From contig JAEEIS010000219.1 of NCBI GenBank assembly GCA_016281475.1, positions 1-28,089 of the forward strand: a stretch of DNA of 28,089 nucleotides, written 5' to 3'. Below, piece after piece: positions 8,191 through 15,711 of the stretch. The number at the start of each line of letters is the position of its first letter. Positions within the stretch are counted from its first letter, which is position 1. This stretch comes from Bacteroidales bacterium (lineage in GTDB: Bacteria; Bacteroidota; Bacteroidia; Bacteroidales; P3). Position numbers and translations under genes: made by a program. The notes under the pieces are model-generated. The model was not told where the DNA came from, searched no databases, and worked only from the letters and a program-made list of their open reading frames with translations.

Positions 8191-11100
8191 CTACATGCGG
8201 AAACCGTGTTGTTCCATCAACGACGAGGCCTGCTCCGCGCGGTCTTTGTCGTGCAACACCTGTTCTGCCAATTGATGCAGACCATATAGCAGTTGGGCAG
8301 ACTCCTGCAGCAGATTGTTCACGCCTGCGGCCTTCGAAGTGCCGCTATACTGAGAATAGTAGGCAATATCCTGACTGTAGTACTTGAAGATGCTGTCCCA
8401 AATTTCGGTGGCACGGTCCTTACCATAGACATCGTAATAGAGGTCGACCATTATCATGCTGTACTTGTCGTACACAAAGTTCTTTTCGGGGAAGAACTCG
8501 TCGCTCAAGTCGAGCATCTTGCGGGCACGGATGGTGTCGCCTTTCTCTATCAGTTCCTTAGCTGCCACACAGAAGGTCTGACGCTGCACCGTTCCCATGT
8601 TGATGCTCACTGGGTCGACATAGATGTCTGCATTCAGGTTGCCCCACTGCAGAGGATGTATCTCGCCATCTGCATCCTTGTAGCCATTGATAAAGTAGTC
8701 GAAGGTCTCCTCGGTGAAGGTCTGCAGAGCATACTTGCCATCACGCTTGTCGAACAGCACGGGCTGGCTGATTTTCGACTGATAGGGCGTAATCTTGTAG
8801 TTCATACCATCCTGCACGCAGTAGCTGCGTATCGGAGTGAACACACGCTGAATGTAGCTCGGATTCATGATGTTGATGTCGCGCTCGAAACGGTTGGTAC
8901 CGAGGATGTCGAGTATCATCAGTTCATGGCGGAACAGGTTGCCCTTGGTAATCTGCCACTTGATGACGGGATCGACCTGGTCGGCAATCTCAGCGGGGAT
9001 GACACCCAGTTTCACCAGTTTGGGAATATCGAGGGTGATCTTGAAACGGCTGGTGGGCAGCACAATCACCTCCTCGCCACGACCACTGCGGGCTTTGAAC
9101 TTCTCAGGATGCTCGCGCAGCAGCTGCAGCACGTCGGTCACCTCGAAGTAGTCACTCGTCTTGTCCTGAATATACACCACATCCTGTCCCAGTCCGTAGA
9201 ACTCCTTAGGCAGGGTGAACGCCACCGGGTCGGACTCGTAAATGCGGTTGTAGAGCTGCTCCACATACCAGTGCATGCCCGACAGGGTGTAGTTCAGAAT
9301 GCGCACGTCGGTGCGGAATCCTTCAACCTCCTGCACATACCACAGGGGGAAGGTGTCGTTGTCGCCGAAGGTTATCAAGATGCCGTTCTCGTCGACCGAT
9401 CCCAGATAGTTCTTGGCAAAGTCGCGGGCCGCAAACTTCTGCGAACGGTCGTGGTCGTCCCAGTTCTCGTTAGCCATCAGCACCGGCACACAGAGCATAC
9501 ACACCACAAACACCACGGGCATAATAAATTTATACAGGTTCTCCTTCTTCAACAGGCGTGTCAGCCAGTCTGCCAACGCCATCACACCCAGTCCAATCCA
9601 GATGGCAAAGAAACTGAACGAACCCACAAAGGCATAGTCACGCTCACGCGGCTGACGCGGAGGCATATTCAGATAGATGCCGATGGCAATACCCGTCATA
9701 AAGAACATGATGAACACAATAAAGGCATCCTTCTTGTTCTTCATCACGTGGTACACCAGACCTATCAGACCCAGCAGCAACGGCAGCAGATAGTACACGT
9801 TGCGTGCCTTGTTATCCTTCATGTGGTCGGGCAGGTTGTCCTGCGGACCCAAACGGGCTTGGTCAATCGCCTTAATACCGCAAATCCAGTTGCCGTTCAT
9901 ATAGTCGCGCGTGCCGTCGTCGTTGAAGTAATGGCCCTGAATGTCATTCTGCCGTCCGGCAAAGTTCCACATAAAGTAGCGCCAGTACATCCAACCCATC
10001 TGATAGCCGTTGAAGTACTTGATATTCTGTGCCGACGAGGGCTTATGGTCGCCACGCACCTTGCCAGCCCAGTACTCGTAGAACTGCGGATGACGGCGGT
10101 CGTTGTCGTTGCTATACATGCGGGGGAATATACCCGTATGATTCTGGCGGTAGATGAACTTCTGCTGATACGAGGCGGCAATATATTTGTCCTTGCCCTT
10201 CTCGTCCTTGCCACGGATATATTTGGTGTAGCCCTGCTTTGCGTCGATGGGGTCGCCAGCGGTGTAGTACTGGCCCTTGAACAGCGGCGTGTCGCCATAC
10301 TGCTCGCGGCCCAGATAGGCGCGCATTGCCACAGCATCCTTCGGCGCATTCTCGTTCAACGGAGTATTGGTGTTGGCACGGATAACCAGCAGGAAGAAGG
10401 TCGAATAGCCAATCACCAGCATCATAAAGCCCAGCACCGACGCATTGATAATCGGCCTGTTCTTTTTCTTGGGCGACGTATACCACAGTCCCCACACCAC
10501 GGCGGCAGCCAGCAGCAGGAAGAAGAATATCGTACCCGTGTTAAAGGGCAGCCCCAGCGTATTGACAAAGAACACGTCAAATGCCGAATCGACATTCACG
10601 ATACCAGGGATAATGCCCCACAGTATCAGTCCCAGCAGCACCACGGAGATGACACCGCTCCAAATGAAGCCCTTCACCGTTGTCTTCTCCCACTTGCGGA
10701 AGTAGACCACATACACAATGGCAGGCACCGTCAGCAAGTTCAACAAGTGAACGCCGATGGCAACACCCACTAGCAGGCATACCAGCACCAGCCAACGCAG
10801 CGACCGTGGGTCGTCGGCCTGTTCCTCCCATTTGAGGATGGCCCAGAACACCACAGCCGTGAAGAAGGACGACATGGCATACACCTCGCCTTCCACAGCC
10901 GAGAACCAAAACGTGTCGCTGAACGTATAGGCCAACGCACCCACAATACCGGCAGCAAATACACCCCACGTGCGGGCATCCTTAATGTCGGGGTTCTTGG
11001 GGTCGGGCAGCAGGTGCTTGCCCAGCAGCGTGATGCCCCAAAACAGGAACAGGATTGTAAAACCGCTACACACAGCCGACATCACATTCACGGCATGTGC

Positions 11101-11319
11101 CACATTCTCAGGTGTTGAGAACATGGAAAAGAGCCTGCCTATCAGCTGGAACGAAGGTGCTCCCGGAGGGTGGCCCACCTGCAATTTGGTTGCCGTGGCA
11201 ATATACTCGCCGCAGTCCCACCACGACGCGGTAGCTTCGGCGGTTAGGATGTAGACAGTACAGGCCACGATGCAGACCACCCAGCCTATAATGTTGTTCA
11301 TCAGATGATACTTCTTCAT
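8191..11319 (-). CDS. DUF2723 family multi-pass membrane protein (putative glycosyltransferase)
   Basis: A 1042-residue protein. The N-terminal DUF2723 domain has the conserved acidic and HPPG motifs: WWDCGEY at about 33-39 and QVGHPPGAP at about 47-55, followed by many hydrophobic helices through about residue 620. A PPRQPRERDYAF motif at about 550-561 lies before a further membrane helix. The last 400 residues (starting ENWDDHDRSQKFAARDFAKNYL and including FGDNDTFPLWYVQEVEG) are soluble and probably periplasmic. The eukaryotic relative TMEM260 is a protein O-mannosyltransferase, so a lipid-sugar-dependent glycosyltransferase acting on exported proteins is plausible (inference). The 20- and 7-base gaps to the small helix protein and atpB suggest one transcript. 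Confidence 0.93.
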   Translation of the reverse strand: MKKYHLMNNIIGWVVCIVACTVYILTAEATASWWDCGEYIATATKLQVGHPPGAPSFQLIGRLFSMFSTPENVAHAVNVMSAVCSGFTILFLFWGITLLGKHLLPDPKNPDIKDARTWGVFAAGIVGALAYTFSDTFWFSAVEGEVYAMSSFFTAVVFWAILKWEEQADDPRSLRWLVLVCLLVGVAIGVHLLNLLTVPAIVYVVYFRKWEKTTVKGFIWSGVISVVLLGLILWGIIPGIVNVDSAFDVFFVNTLGLPFNTGTIFFFLLLAAAVVWGLWYTSPKKKNRPIINASVLGFMMLVIGYSTFFLLVIRANTNTPLNENAPKDAVAMRAYLGREQYGDTPLFKGQYYTAGDPIDAKQGYTKYIRGKDEKGKDKYIAASYQQKFIYRQNHTGIFPRMYSNDNDRRHPQFYEYWAGKVRGDHKPSSAQNIKYFNGYQMGWMYWRYFMWNFAGRQNDIQGHYFNDDGTRDYMNGNWICGIKAIDQARLGPQDNLPDHMKDNKARNVYYLLPLLLGLIGLVYHVMKNKKDAFIVFIMFFMTGIAIGIYLNMPPRQPRERDYAFVGSFSFFAIWIGLGVMALADWLTRLLKKENLYKFIMPVVFVVCMLCVPVLMANENWDDHDRSQKFAARDFAKNYLGSVDENGILITFGDNDTFPLWYVQEVEGFRTDVRILNYTLSGMHWYVEQLYNRIYESDPVAFTLPKEFYGLGQDVVYIQDKTSDYFEVTDVLQLLREHPEKFKARSGRGEEVIVLPTSRFKITLDIPKLVKLGVIPAEIADQVDPVIKWQITKGNLFRHELMILDILGTNRFERDINIMNPSYIQRVFTPIRSYCVQDGMNYKITPYQSKISQPVLFDKRDGKYALQTFTEETFDYFINGYKDADGEIHPLQWGNLNADIYVDPVSINMGTVQRQTFCVAAKELIEKGDTIRARKMLDLSDEFFPEKNFVYDKYSMIMVDLYYDVYGKDRATEIWDSIFKYYSQDIAYYSQYSGTSKAAGVNNLLQESAQLLYGLHQLAEQVLHDKDRAEQASSLMEQHGFRM

Positions 11320-11324
11320 GTTTT

Positions 11325-11356
11325 TGTTGATATGTTTATCTGTTGATATGTTGAAA
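11325..11356. repeat. 16-base tandem word upstream of the DUF2723 gene
   Basis: tgttgatatgtt occurs at 11325-11336 and again at 11341-11352, a period of 16 bases, directly before the DUF2723 start codon at 11319. It is another example of a gene-specific AT-rich word repeated in a gap. Confidence 0.6.
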
Positions 11357-11385
11357 TGATTATCTATTCAAAAGGGGAACAATAA

Positions 11386-11413
11386 TTTCAATTTTCACCT
11401 TTCAATTTTCAAT
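11386..11413. repeat. TTTCAATTTTC word repeat touching the arginine deiminase stop
   Basis: The segment is built from ttcaatttt words with a cacct interruption, and it begins right after the arcA stop codon (11414-11416). The phrase ttcacctttcaatttt recurs almost unchanged at 14009-14025, at the 3' end of the ctpA gene. Confidence 0.65.
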
Positions 11414-12667
11414 TTACATTCGGTTAATCGGCATCGTCATGCATCTGGCGCCGCCGCCTGCTCTAGGCAGCTCGCTGGCCTTAAACACCACGACAAACTT
11501 GTCGTAATCCTTCATGTCCACCTTGCCACTGCACACCTCGTCGGCATCCAGCACCGCAAAGCCGGCATGATTCAACGCCTCTATCGTCCGCTCGTTGCGC
11601 TCATAGCCTATTACCTTGCCGTCGTCCAGCGCAAAAAAGTTGGCCCCGCTGTGCCACTGCTCGCGGTCTTGATACCAGCTGTCATATCCGCCACACAGCA
11701 CCGGCTCCATCTCCATGCCGCAGGCCTTCAGGCCCTCAATCATGTTGGGATACTCCTTGGTGCTGATATTGCCGTTGTCGCACGTAATCAGCGTAGTCGC
11801 CTTGCCAGCAAACAGTCCTGTCTTGTCCAGCAGCGGAGGATACACCATCAGCTGGTGGCTCCCCAAGAAGGTATGCACCATGTCCAGATGTATGAACGAG
11901 TCGGGCTTGTGGGGCAGCTCCTGCGTCAGGATGTTAAACTTCGGACGCTCCTTGGCAAACTTCTCCGCCAAGAACATGATGCCCTTGTGGTTGGTGCGTA
12001 TGCCCTGACCGACGCAGAGCAGGTCGGGACCCGCCACCTGCACGTCGCCGCCCTCCGTCCGTGCACTAGCGTTCACCGCCTGGCCGCAGAAGGTCTTCGT
12101 GTTGAAATAATACTCAAAGATAGCCCTGTATATCAACGTCTCGCGCTGACGCACGGAGAACGACATCGAGTTGATCAGCACCTCGTTGTACACCGACGAC
12201 GACGCATCGCGGGTGAAAAACAGGTTATACAGCGGTTTCAGCGTGAAACGCGACTCCTTGAAGTGCTGCGGGTCGGTGTCGCCATGAAACGGCACACCCT
12301 CAATCAGTTCCTTTGCCAACTGCTTGCTGTCATGCTCCATCAGCTGGTCGGCCAGAAATTCGCATCCGTCCAGCTTGCAGCTCTGCGCGACCAGATACTG
12401 GCGCACGTCATCGTTATCCATCAGGTATGCCAGCACATCCTCCACATAGTAGACCTGGCACCATTTTTCAAACACACCAGCGAACGACGCGTACTCCTTG
12501 TCAACAATATGCTTGCTGAGGATGTCGCTGAACAATGCCTCCTCGGCATTGGCAGGTATCATCCGTTCAATCTCTATTCCGGGTTTGTGTAGCAACACGG
12601 CATTCAAATGTCCGTATTCGCTCGCGACATTCACCGTGGTTTTGGGTATATTTGTTTCTTCAGCCAT
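11414..12667 (-). CDS. arcA: Arginine deiminase
   Basis: Hydrolyses L-arginine to L-citrulline and ammonia in the cytosol. Family motifs are all visible in the 417-residue product: NVASEYGHLNAVLLHKPG at the N-terminus, LFFTRDASSS, EGGDVQV, HLDMVHTF, REQWHSGANFF, and the catalytic cysteine near residue 409 in GGGARCMTMPI. I prefer the start at 12667 (MAEETN); an in-frame ATG at 12694 would add nine residues. No carbamate kinase or ornithine carbamoyltransferase gene is adjacent, so the usual arc operon is split or the enzyme serves another purpose such as ammonia release. A strong Bacteroidota promoter lies about 125 bases upstream with a palindrome at its start site. Confidence 0.95.
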   Translation of the reverse strand: MAEETNIPKTTVNVASEYGHLNAVLLHKPGIEIERMIPANAEEALFSDILSKHIVDKEYASFAGVFEKWCQVYYVEDVLAYLMDNDDVRQYLVAQSCKLDGCEFLADQLMEHDSKQLAKELIEGVPFHGDTDPQHFKESRFTLKPLYNLFFTRDASSSVYNEVLINSMSFSVRQRETLIYRAIFEYYFNTKTFCGQAVNASARTEGGDVQVAGPDLLCVGQGIRTNHKGIMFLAEKFAKERPKFNILTQELPHKPDSFIHLDMVHTFLGSHQLMVYPPLLDKTGLFAGKATTLITCDNGNISTKEYPNMIEGLKACGMEMEPVLCGGYDSWYQDREQWHSGANFFALDDGKVIGYERNERTIEALNHAGFAVLDADEVCSGKVDMKDYDKFVVVFKASELPRAGGGARCMTMPINRM

Positions 12668-12702
12668 ATACTTTTTTATTGTCTCTGGCAACATGCCAGT
12701 CG

Positions 12703-12740
12703 ATTTTCAATTTTCATTTATCAACTCTCAACTCTCAATT
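12703..12740. repeat. TTTCAATTTTC / CAACTCT word repeat in the arcA leader
   Basis: The transcribed leader of arcA contains attttcaattttc followed by a caactct word twice. It is the same word family as at 5262-5331 and 11386-11413. The reverse-complement words recur at 12986-13020, on the other side of the promoter. Confidence 0.6.
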
Positions 12741-12767
12741 TAATTGGTTTATAGCACCATTTCACTC

Positions 12768-12782
12768 CGACACAACGTGTCG
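12768..12782. promoter_or_regulatory. Palindrome at the arcA transcription start (operator candidate)
   Basis: CGACAC-aac-GTGTCG is a perfect 6-bp inverted repeat with a 3-base centre. It starts about 10 bases downstream of the -7 element on the arcA strand, so it would cover the start site or form a hairpin at the 5' end of the message. A repressor operator or an RNA-stabilising hairpin are both possible. Confidence 0.5.
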
Positions 12783-12791
12783 CAGCAAATG

Positions 12792-12823
12792 CAAATATAC
12801 GATTTTTTTTTGAATCCCACAAA
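12792..12823 (-). promoter_or_regulatory. Bacteroidota promoter for arcA
   Basis: On the minus strand TTTG (12820-12823), a 20-base spacer and TATATTTG (12792-12799) match the Bacteroidota -33/-7 consensus TTTG and TAnnTTTG exactly. Predicted transcription start is near 12785, leaving a leader of about 120 bases. The rest of the gap 12824-13068 holds no gene; it contains a GTTGTCC/GGACAAC hairpin at 12932-12951. Confidence 0.75.
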
Positions 12824-12985
12824 AAACCACCACAACTTTTTCATTTTTTTCACAACAAAGACAAATCATGCCTGTGACACGGCACACGACCCATATCGCA
12901 CCCGTCACCATACTCCGTGCAGTGTGGTGCTGTTGTCCATAGAGGGACAACCTGTCTGAAATAGTCGTCACCGCACCTCATAAAG

Positions 12986-13020
12986 AATTGAAAATTGAAG
13001 GTTGAAAAATTGAAAATTGG
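12986..13020. repeat. AATTGAAAATTG word repeat
   Basis: Tandem attgaaa words, in the orientation opposite to 12703-12740, so the two tracts could pair across the arcA promoter region. No coding sequence is seen here. Confidence 0.55.
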
Positions 13021-13068
13021 GAAACCCCGCGTCACGCGCCAGTACGTAAGTCCACTGGACATCCTTAA

Positions 13069-13248
13069 GGGGATTTCTATTTATCAAGAATTAGAGAATT
13101 GGAGAATTTGTAAACTGTATATTTTGAATTTGATAAGAATTTGAGACCTATTTATCAAGGATTAGAGAATTGGAGAATTTGTAAACTGTATATTTTGAAT
13201 TTGATATGAATTTAAGACTTTAATTACATGCAATTAATAGAAGTGGCC
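13069..13248. mobile_element. MITE-like element C, 180 bp, TTAA target duplication
   Basis: The left end GGGGATTTCTATTTAT (13069-13084) and the reverse complement of the right end, GGCCACTTCTATTAAT (13233-13248), match at 12 of 16 positions. TTAA lies immediately outside both ends (13065-13068 and 13249-13252), as expected of a 4-base target duplication. The same end sequence bounds the two elements around uvrC. There is no transposase gene inside; the interior is AT-rich and mostly a 71-base tandem duplication. Confidence 0.75.
13077..13217. repeat. 71-bp tandem duplication inside element C
   Basis: The segment 13077-13146 is repeated at 13148-13217 with a period of 71 bases and only a few differences, for example caagaatta versus caaggatta and gataagaat versus gatatgaat. 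The duplication starts within the left terminal repeat, so the element carries a second internal copy of ctatttatcaa. Confidence 0.85.
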
Positions 13249-13256
13249 TTAATCTT

Positions 13257-13375
13257 CTTGAGAGGGGGAGCAGACGTCCAGTGAATGTTCCTCCGAAGCG
13301 GGAGGGGGTGTGTCCTCAGACCGCTGACGCGCCAGCCGTCCCTGTCCCCTCTTGAGAGGGGTGGTCGAAGACCGG
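13257..13375. repeat. Hairpin-rich repeat replacing the end of the T9SS pseudogene
   Basis: The stretch contains a CCCCTCT-tg-AGAGGGG stem (13346-13361), a CCTCC/GGAGG stem (13290-13305) and a repeated cttgagaggg (13257-13266 and 13351-13360). It begins where the sorting-domain homology of the neighbouring pseudogene stops, so it is probably an inserted dispersed repeat. Its exact ends cannot be fixed from one copy. Confidence 0.5.
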
Positions 13376-13381
13376 GGTGTG

Positions 13382-13722
13382 TATCCGCCTCCTGCTCCAG
13401 CACCGCGTTGCCCTTCAGGTCGTACACCACCACGCGGCTCAGCCTGTAGCCCGACAGCACCGTCACCTTTCCCCCTCGCCGGGTTGGGCATCGTCTGCGT
13501 GAAGCGGTCCGGATTGCCAATCGACTGGGGCGGGCCGTCGTGGTGCGCGCCCGTGTACACGTCCGGCCACCCGCTCCACGCGCCATACTCCGTGTCCCAC
13601 TCGCACATGCCGCACACCCGCGCCATATAGTTCGTCTGCTCCCGCAGACCCGTCAGCGTCACCATCGGCACGTTCGTCGTCTCCGTCGGCACGTCCCAGC
13701 CGTTCACCTCCATATACTGCGC
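13382..13722 (-). pseudogene. Remnant of a T9SS-secreted protein (Fn3-like plus type-A sorting domain)
   Basis: Read leftwards, one frame gives an Fn3-like end (VTLTGLREQTNYMARVCG, WSGWPDVYTG) and the start of a T9SS type-A sorting domain (FTQTMPNPARGK). The domain continues in the next frame as KVTVLSGYRLSRVVVYDLKG and NAVLEQEAD. The shift falls on the run of five C at 13471-13475 (five G on the coding strand); removing one base restores the reading. The domain then stops abruptly at a hairpin-rich repeat, and the N-terminal part of the protein is missing because transposase sequence abuts at about 13720. Such proteins are cargo exported to the cell surface. Frameshift, loss of the N-terminus and loss of the C-terminus all point to a dead gene. 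Confidence 0.75.
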
Positions 13723-14008
13723 CTCCCTCTCCTTCGTCTGTGCCTACGAAATCTACGCCATGCGCTGGTCCGTCGAGGTCTGCTTCAAGGAATGCAGGCA
13801 GTACCTACGACTCGAGGGCAACCATGCTCAGCACTTCAACTCCCAGATAGCCTCCGTCTGCCAGATGCAGTACACCCTCCTGAACGTGGTCAAGCGCATG
13901 ACCTCTTACGAGACACTCGGCGGCCTCTTCCGCGACACCAAGGCCGACGTGATAGAGATAACGCTCTATGAGAGAATCCTGCTCGTATTGCGCGAAATCC
14001 TTGAGGAA
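13721..14008 (+). pseudogene. C-terminal fragment of an IS4-type DDE transposase
   Basis: About 96 codons read ASLSFVCAYEIYAMRWSVEV and then CFKECRQYLRL, QIASVCQMQYTLL, YETLGGLFRD and ending ERILLVLREILEE. The Y-x2-R-x3-E-x6-[K/R] spacing (Y..R...E......R) matches the IS4-family YREK signature with Arg in place of Lys, and includes the third catalytic acid of the DDE triad. The N-terminal two thirds with the two catalytic Asp residues are absent, and there is no natural stop before the word repeat at 14009. It is the only plus-strand coding remnant in the left arm, hence a truncated insertion sequence. Confidence 0.75.
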
Positions 14009-14016
14009 TTCACCTT

Positions 14017-15633
14017 TCAATTTTTCAATTCCTTGTGGCGGAGCGTGGCGACGGCGGTTTTGTAGAACTCGTCCTGCTCCTTCATCACCCTGTAGTAGTG
14101 CCCGTGCCCGAAGAGGCGGTCGGCCACAAGCCCCTTTATCTGTAACAAAAGGAAATGGTGGTTGAAGGCGCGGACGCTGTCGCTGCAAGTCTCTTGTATG
14201 CTGTCGCGCACCACACCTTTTTCGGCTGCAAAGGCTATAAAGTCCGTGTAGATGCCCAGCGTGTCGAAGTTCTGCAGATAGGTTTCGAAGTCGGGCATCA
14301 GCGTATCGCCACGATGCTTGTCTGCCCACACCTGCGGAAACTGATTGATGATGCCCTTGCGGCGGCACTCTTGGTAGTATTGGGTCGAGGGGGTGGTGTC
14401 CATCGGGATGAAGATGTCGGGCATCACGCCGCCACCGCCATACACCGTGCGCCCGCCCACGGTCTGGTACTTGAGCGAGTCGGGCAGGTGGATGGAGTCG
14501 GCACTGAACAGCTCGCCACGCTTGTATCGATTGCGGAGGTCGTTGTCGTAGTCGTCGCTGCCCTTGGTGTAAGGCCGCTGTATGCAACGCCCTGATGGAG
14601 TATAGTATCGTGCTGTGGTAAGCCTCACCTGGCTACCGTCGGTAAGGGTATACTGGGTCTGCACCAAGCCTTTGCCGTATGTGCGCCGCCCTATCAGCGT
14701 ACCGCGGTCCCAGTCCTGCACGGCTCCGCTGACAATCTCGGAGGCCGAGGCTGACTGCTCGTCGATAAGGACGATGAGCGTCCCCTTGCGGAAGTTGCCC
14801 CAGCGATTGGCGCGGAAGTCCTGTCGCGGACGCATCCGCCCCTCTTGGTATACTATCAGCTTGCCCGACGTGAGGAACTCGTTGGCAAGGCCGCAGGCTA
14901 TGTCGAGAAAGCCGCCGCTGTTGCCGCGCAGGTCGAGAATCAAGGCCTTCATGCCCTGCTTCTGCAACTCTTTCACTGCCTTGCGGAACTCGTCCACCGA
15001 CGTGCGGGCAAAGCGTTGCAGGGCTATGTAGCCGATGGTGTCGTCTTCCATAAAGTAGACCTCCACCGAGTGGATGGGTATCTTGTCGCGCTCAATGTAA
15101 AAGGTCAGCGTGTCGGCGCCGCGCAGCATATCCACTATCACCATCGTACCCTTCTTGCCACGCAAATGACGGAAGGCGAAGGCGTTGTTCGCGCTGTCGC
15201 CCGTGGCGTTGATGCCGTCGATGCGGATAAACTTATCGCCGGGCAGCATTCCCACCTTCTCCGACGGCCCTCCGGCAAGCACTTCGGCTACGCGGATGGT
15301 GTCGTTGACCACTGAGAAGGAGATGCCCACCCCTTCGAAGTTGCCCAGCAGGGCCTCGTTGGTGCGCTTCACATCCTTGGCGGGAATATATATGCTATGG
15401 GGGTCGAGCGAGCGAAACATGGCACGGATGGCCGTCTCGCTTAGCGCGTTGGTGTTGGGGTCGACTACGTAGGTGTTCTGTATGAGCGACATCACTTCGT
15501 TCAACCGCTGCGTCCCAGGAATGGTGTCGACCACCTTCGCCTTCTTTTTAAACCAAAAATGTTTGCGACTTTGCGCCTGACTAGGCACGACCAGAATAGT
15601 GAGTGCAAGTATGAGAGGGATGATTCTTTTCAT
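14017..15633 (-). CDS. C-terminal processing (CtpA-type) S41 protease
   Basis: A 538-residue exported protease. A signal peptide (MKRIIPLILALTILVVPSQAQ) leads to the N-terminal helper region, a PDZ domain at about 85-180 (GVGISFSVVNDTI, GMLPGDKFIRIDG), then the S41 core: LILDLRGNSGG, the nucleophile serine near residue 293 in QSASASEIVSGA and the catalytic lysine near 318 in GRRTYGKGLVQ. These residues form the Ser-Lys dyad, so the enzyme should be active in the periplasm, trimming proteins at their C-termini. The last codons (KELKN, stop) lie inside an AATTGAAAAATTGA word repeat, so the tail of the protein may have been altered by repeat insertion. It lies 77 bases downstream of the thioesterase gene. 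Confidence 0.95.
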   Translation of the reverse strand: MKRIIPLILALTILVVPSQAQSRKHFWFKKKAKVVDTIPGTQRLNEVMSLIQNTYVVDPNTNALSETAIRAMFRSLDPHSIYIPAKDVKRTNEALLGNFEGVGISFSVVNDTIRVAEVLAGGPSEKVGMLPGDKFIRIDGINATGDSANNAFAFRHLRGKKGTMVIVDMLRGADTLTFYIERDKIPIHSVEVYFMEDDTIGYIALQRFARTSVDEFRKAVKELQKQGMKALILDLRGNSGGFLDIACGLANEFLTSGKLIVYQEGRMRPRQDFRANRWGNFRKGTLIVLIDEQSASASEIVSGAVQDWDRGTLIGRRTYGKGLVQTQYTLTDGSQVRLTTARYYTPSGRCIQRPYTKGSDDYDNDLRNRYKRGELFSADSIHLPDSLKYQTVGGRTVYGGGGVMPDIFIPMDTTPSTQYYQECRRKGIINQFPQVWADKHRGDTLMPDFETYLQNFDTLGIYTDFIAFAAEKGVVRDSIQETCSDSVRAFNHHFLLLQIKGLVADRLFGHGHYYRVMKEQDEFYKTAVATLRHKELKN

Positions 15634-15655
15634 ATTATTAGGGTTAGAGGTTAGA

Positions 15656-15711
15656 AAATTGAAACCTCGCAGGCGGCGAATAATTTGTCAAATAATATCA
15701 ATTTTCAATTT
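15656..15711. repeat. Inverted word repeat between the thioesterase and CtpA genes
   Basis: aaattgaaa (15656-15664) pairs with tttcaattt (15703-15711); the right arm reaches into the thioesterase stop codon. The words ctaacctctaaccc, seen on the minus strand directly before the ctpA start, also precede the thioesterase start. Confidence 0.55.

Noticed and set aside
8293..10773. Long open frame antisense to the DUF2723 gene
   Set aside because: It lacks any recognisable motif and mirrors the codon structure of the minus-strand gene, which has clear family motifs.
13077..13217. Possible CRISPR-like repeat
   Set aside because: Only two tandem units without unique spacers and no cas genes; it is a 71-bp tandem duplication inside a mobile element.
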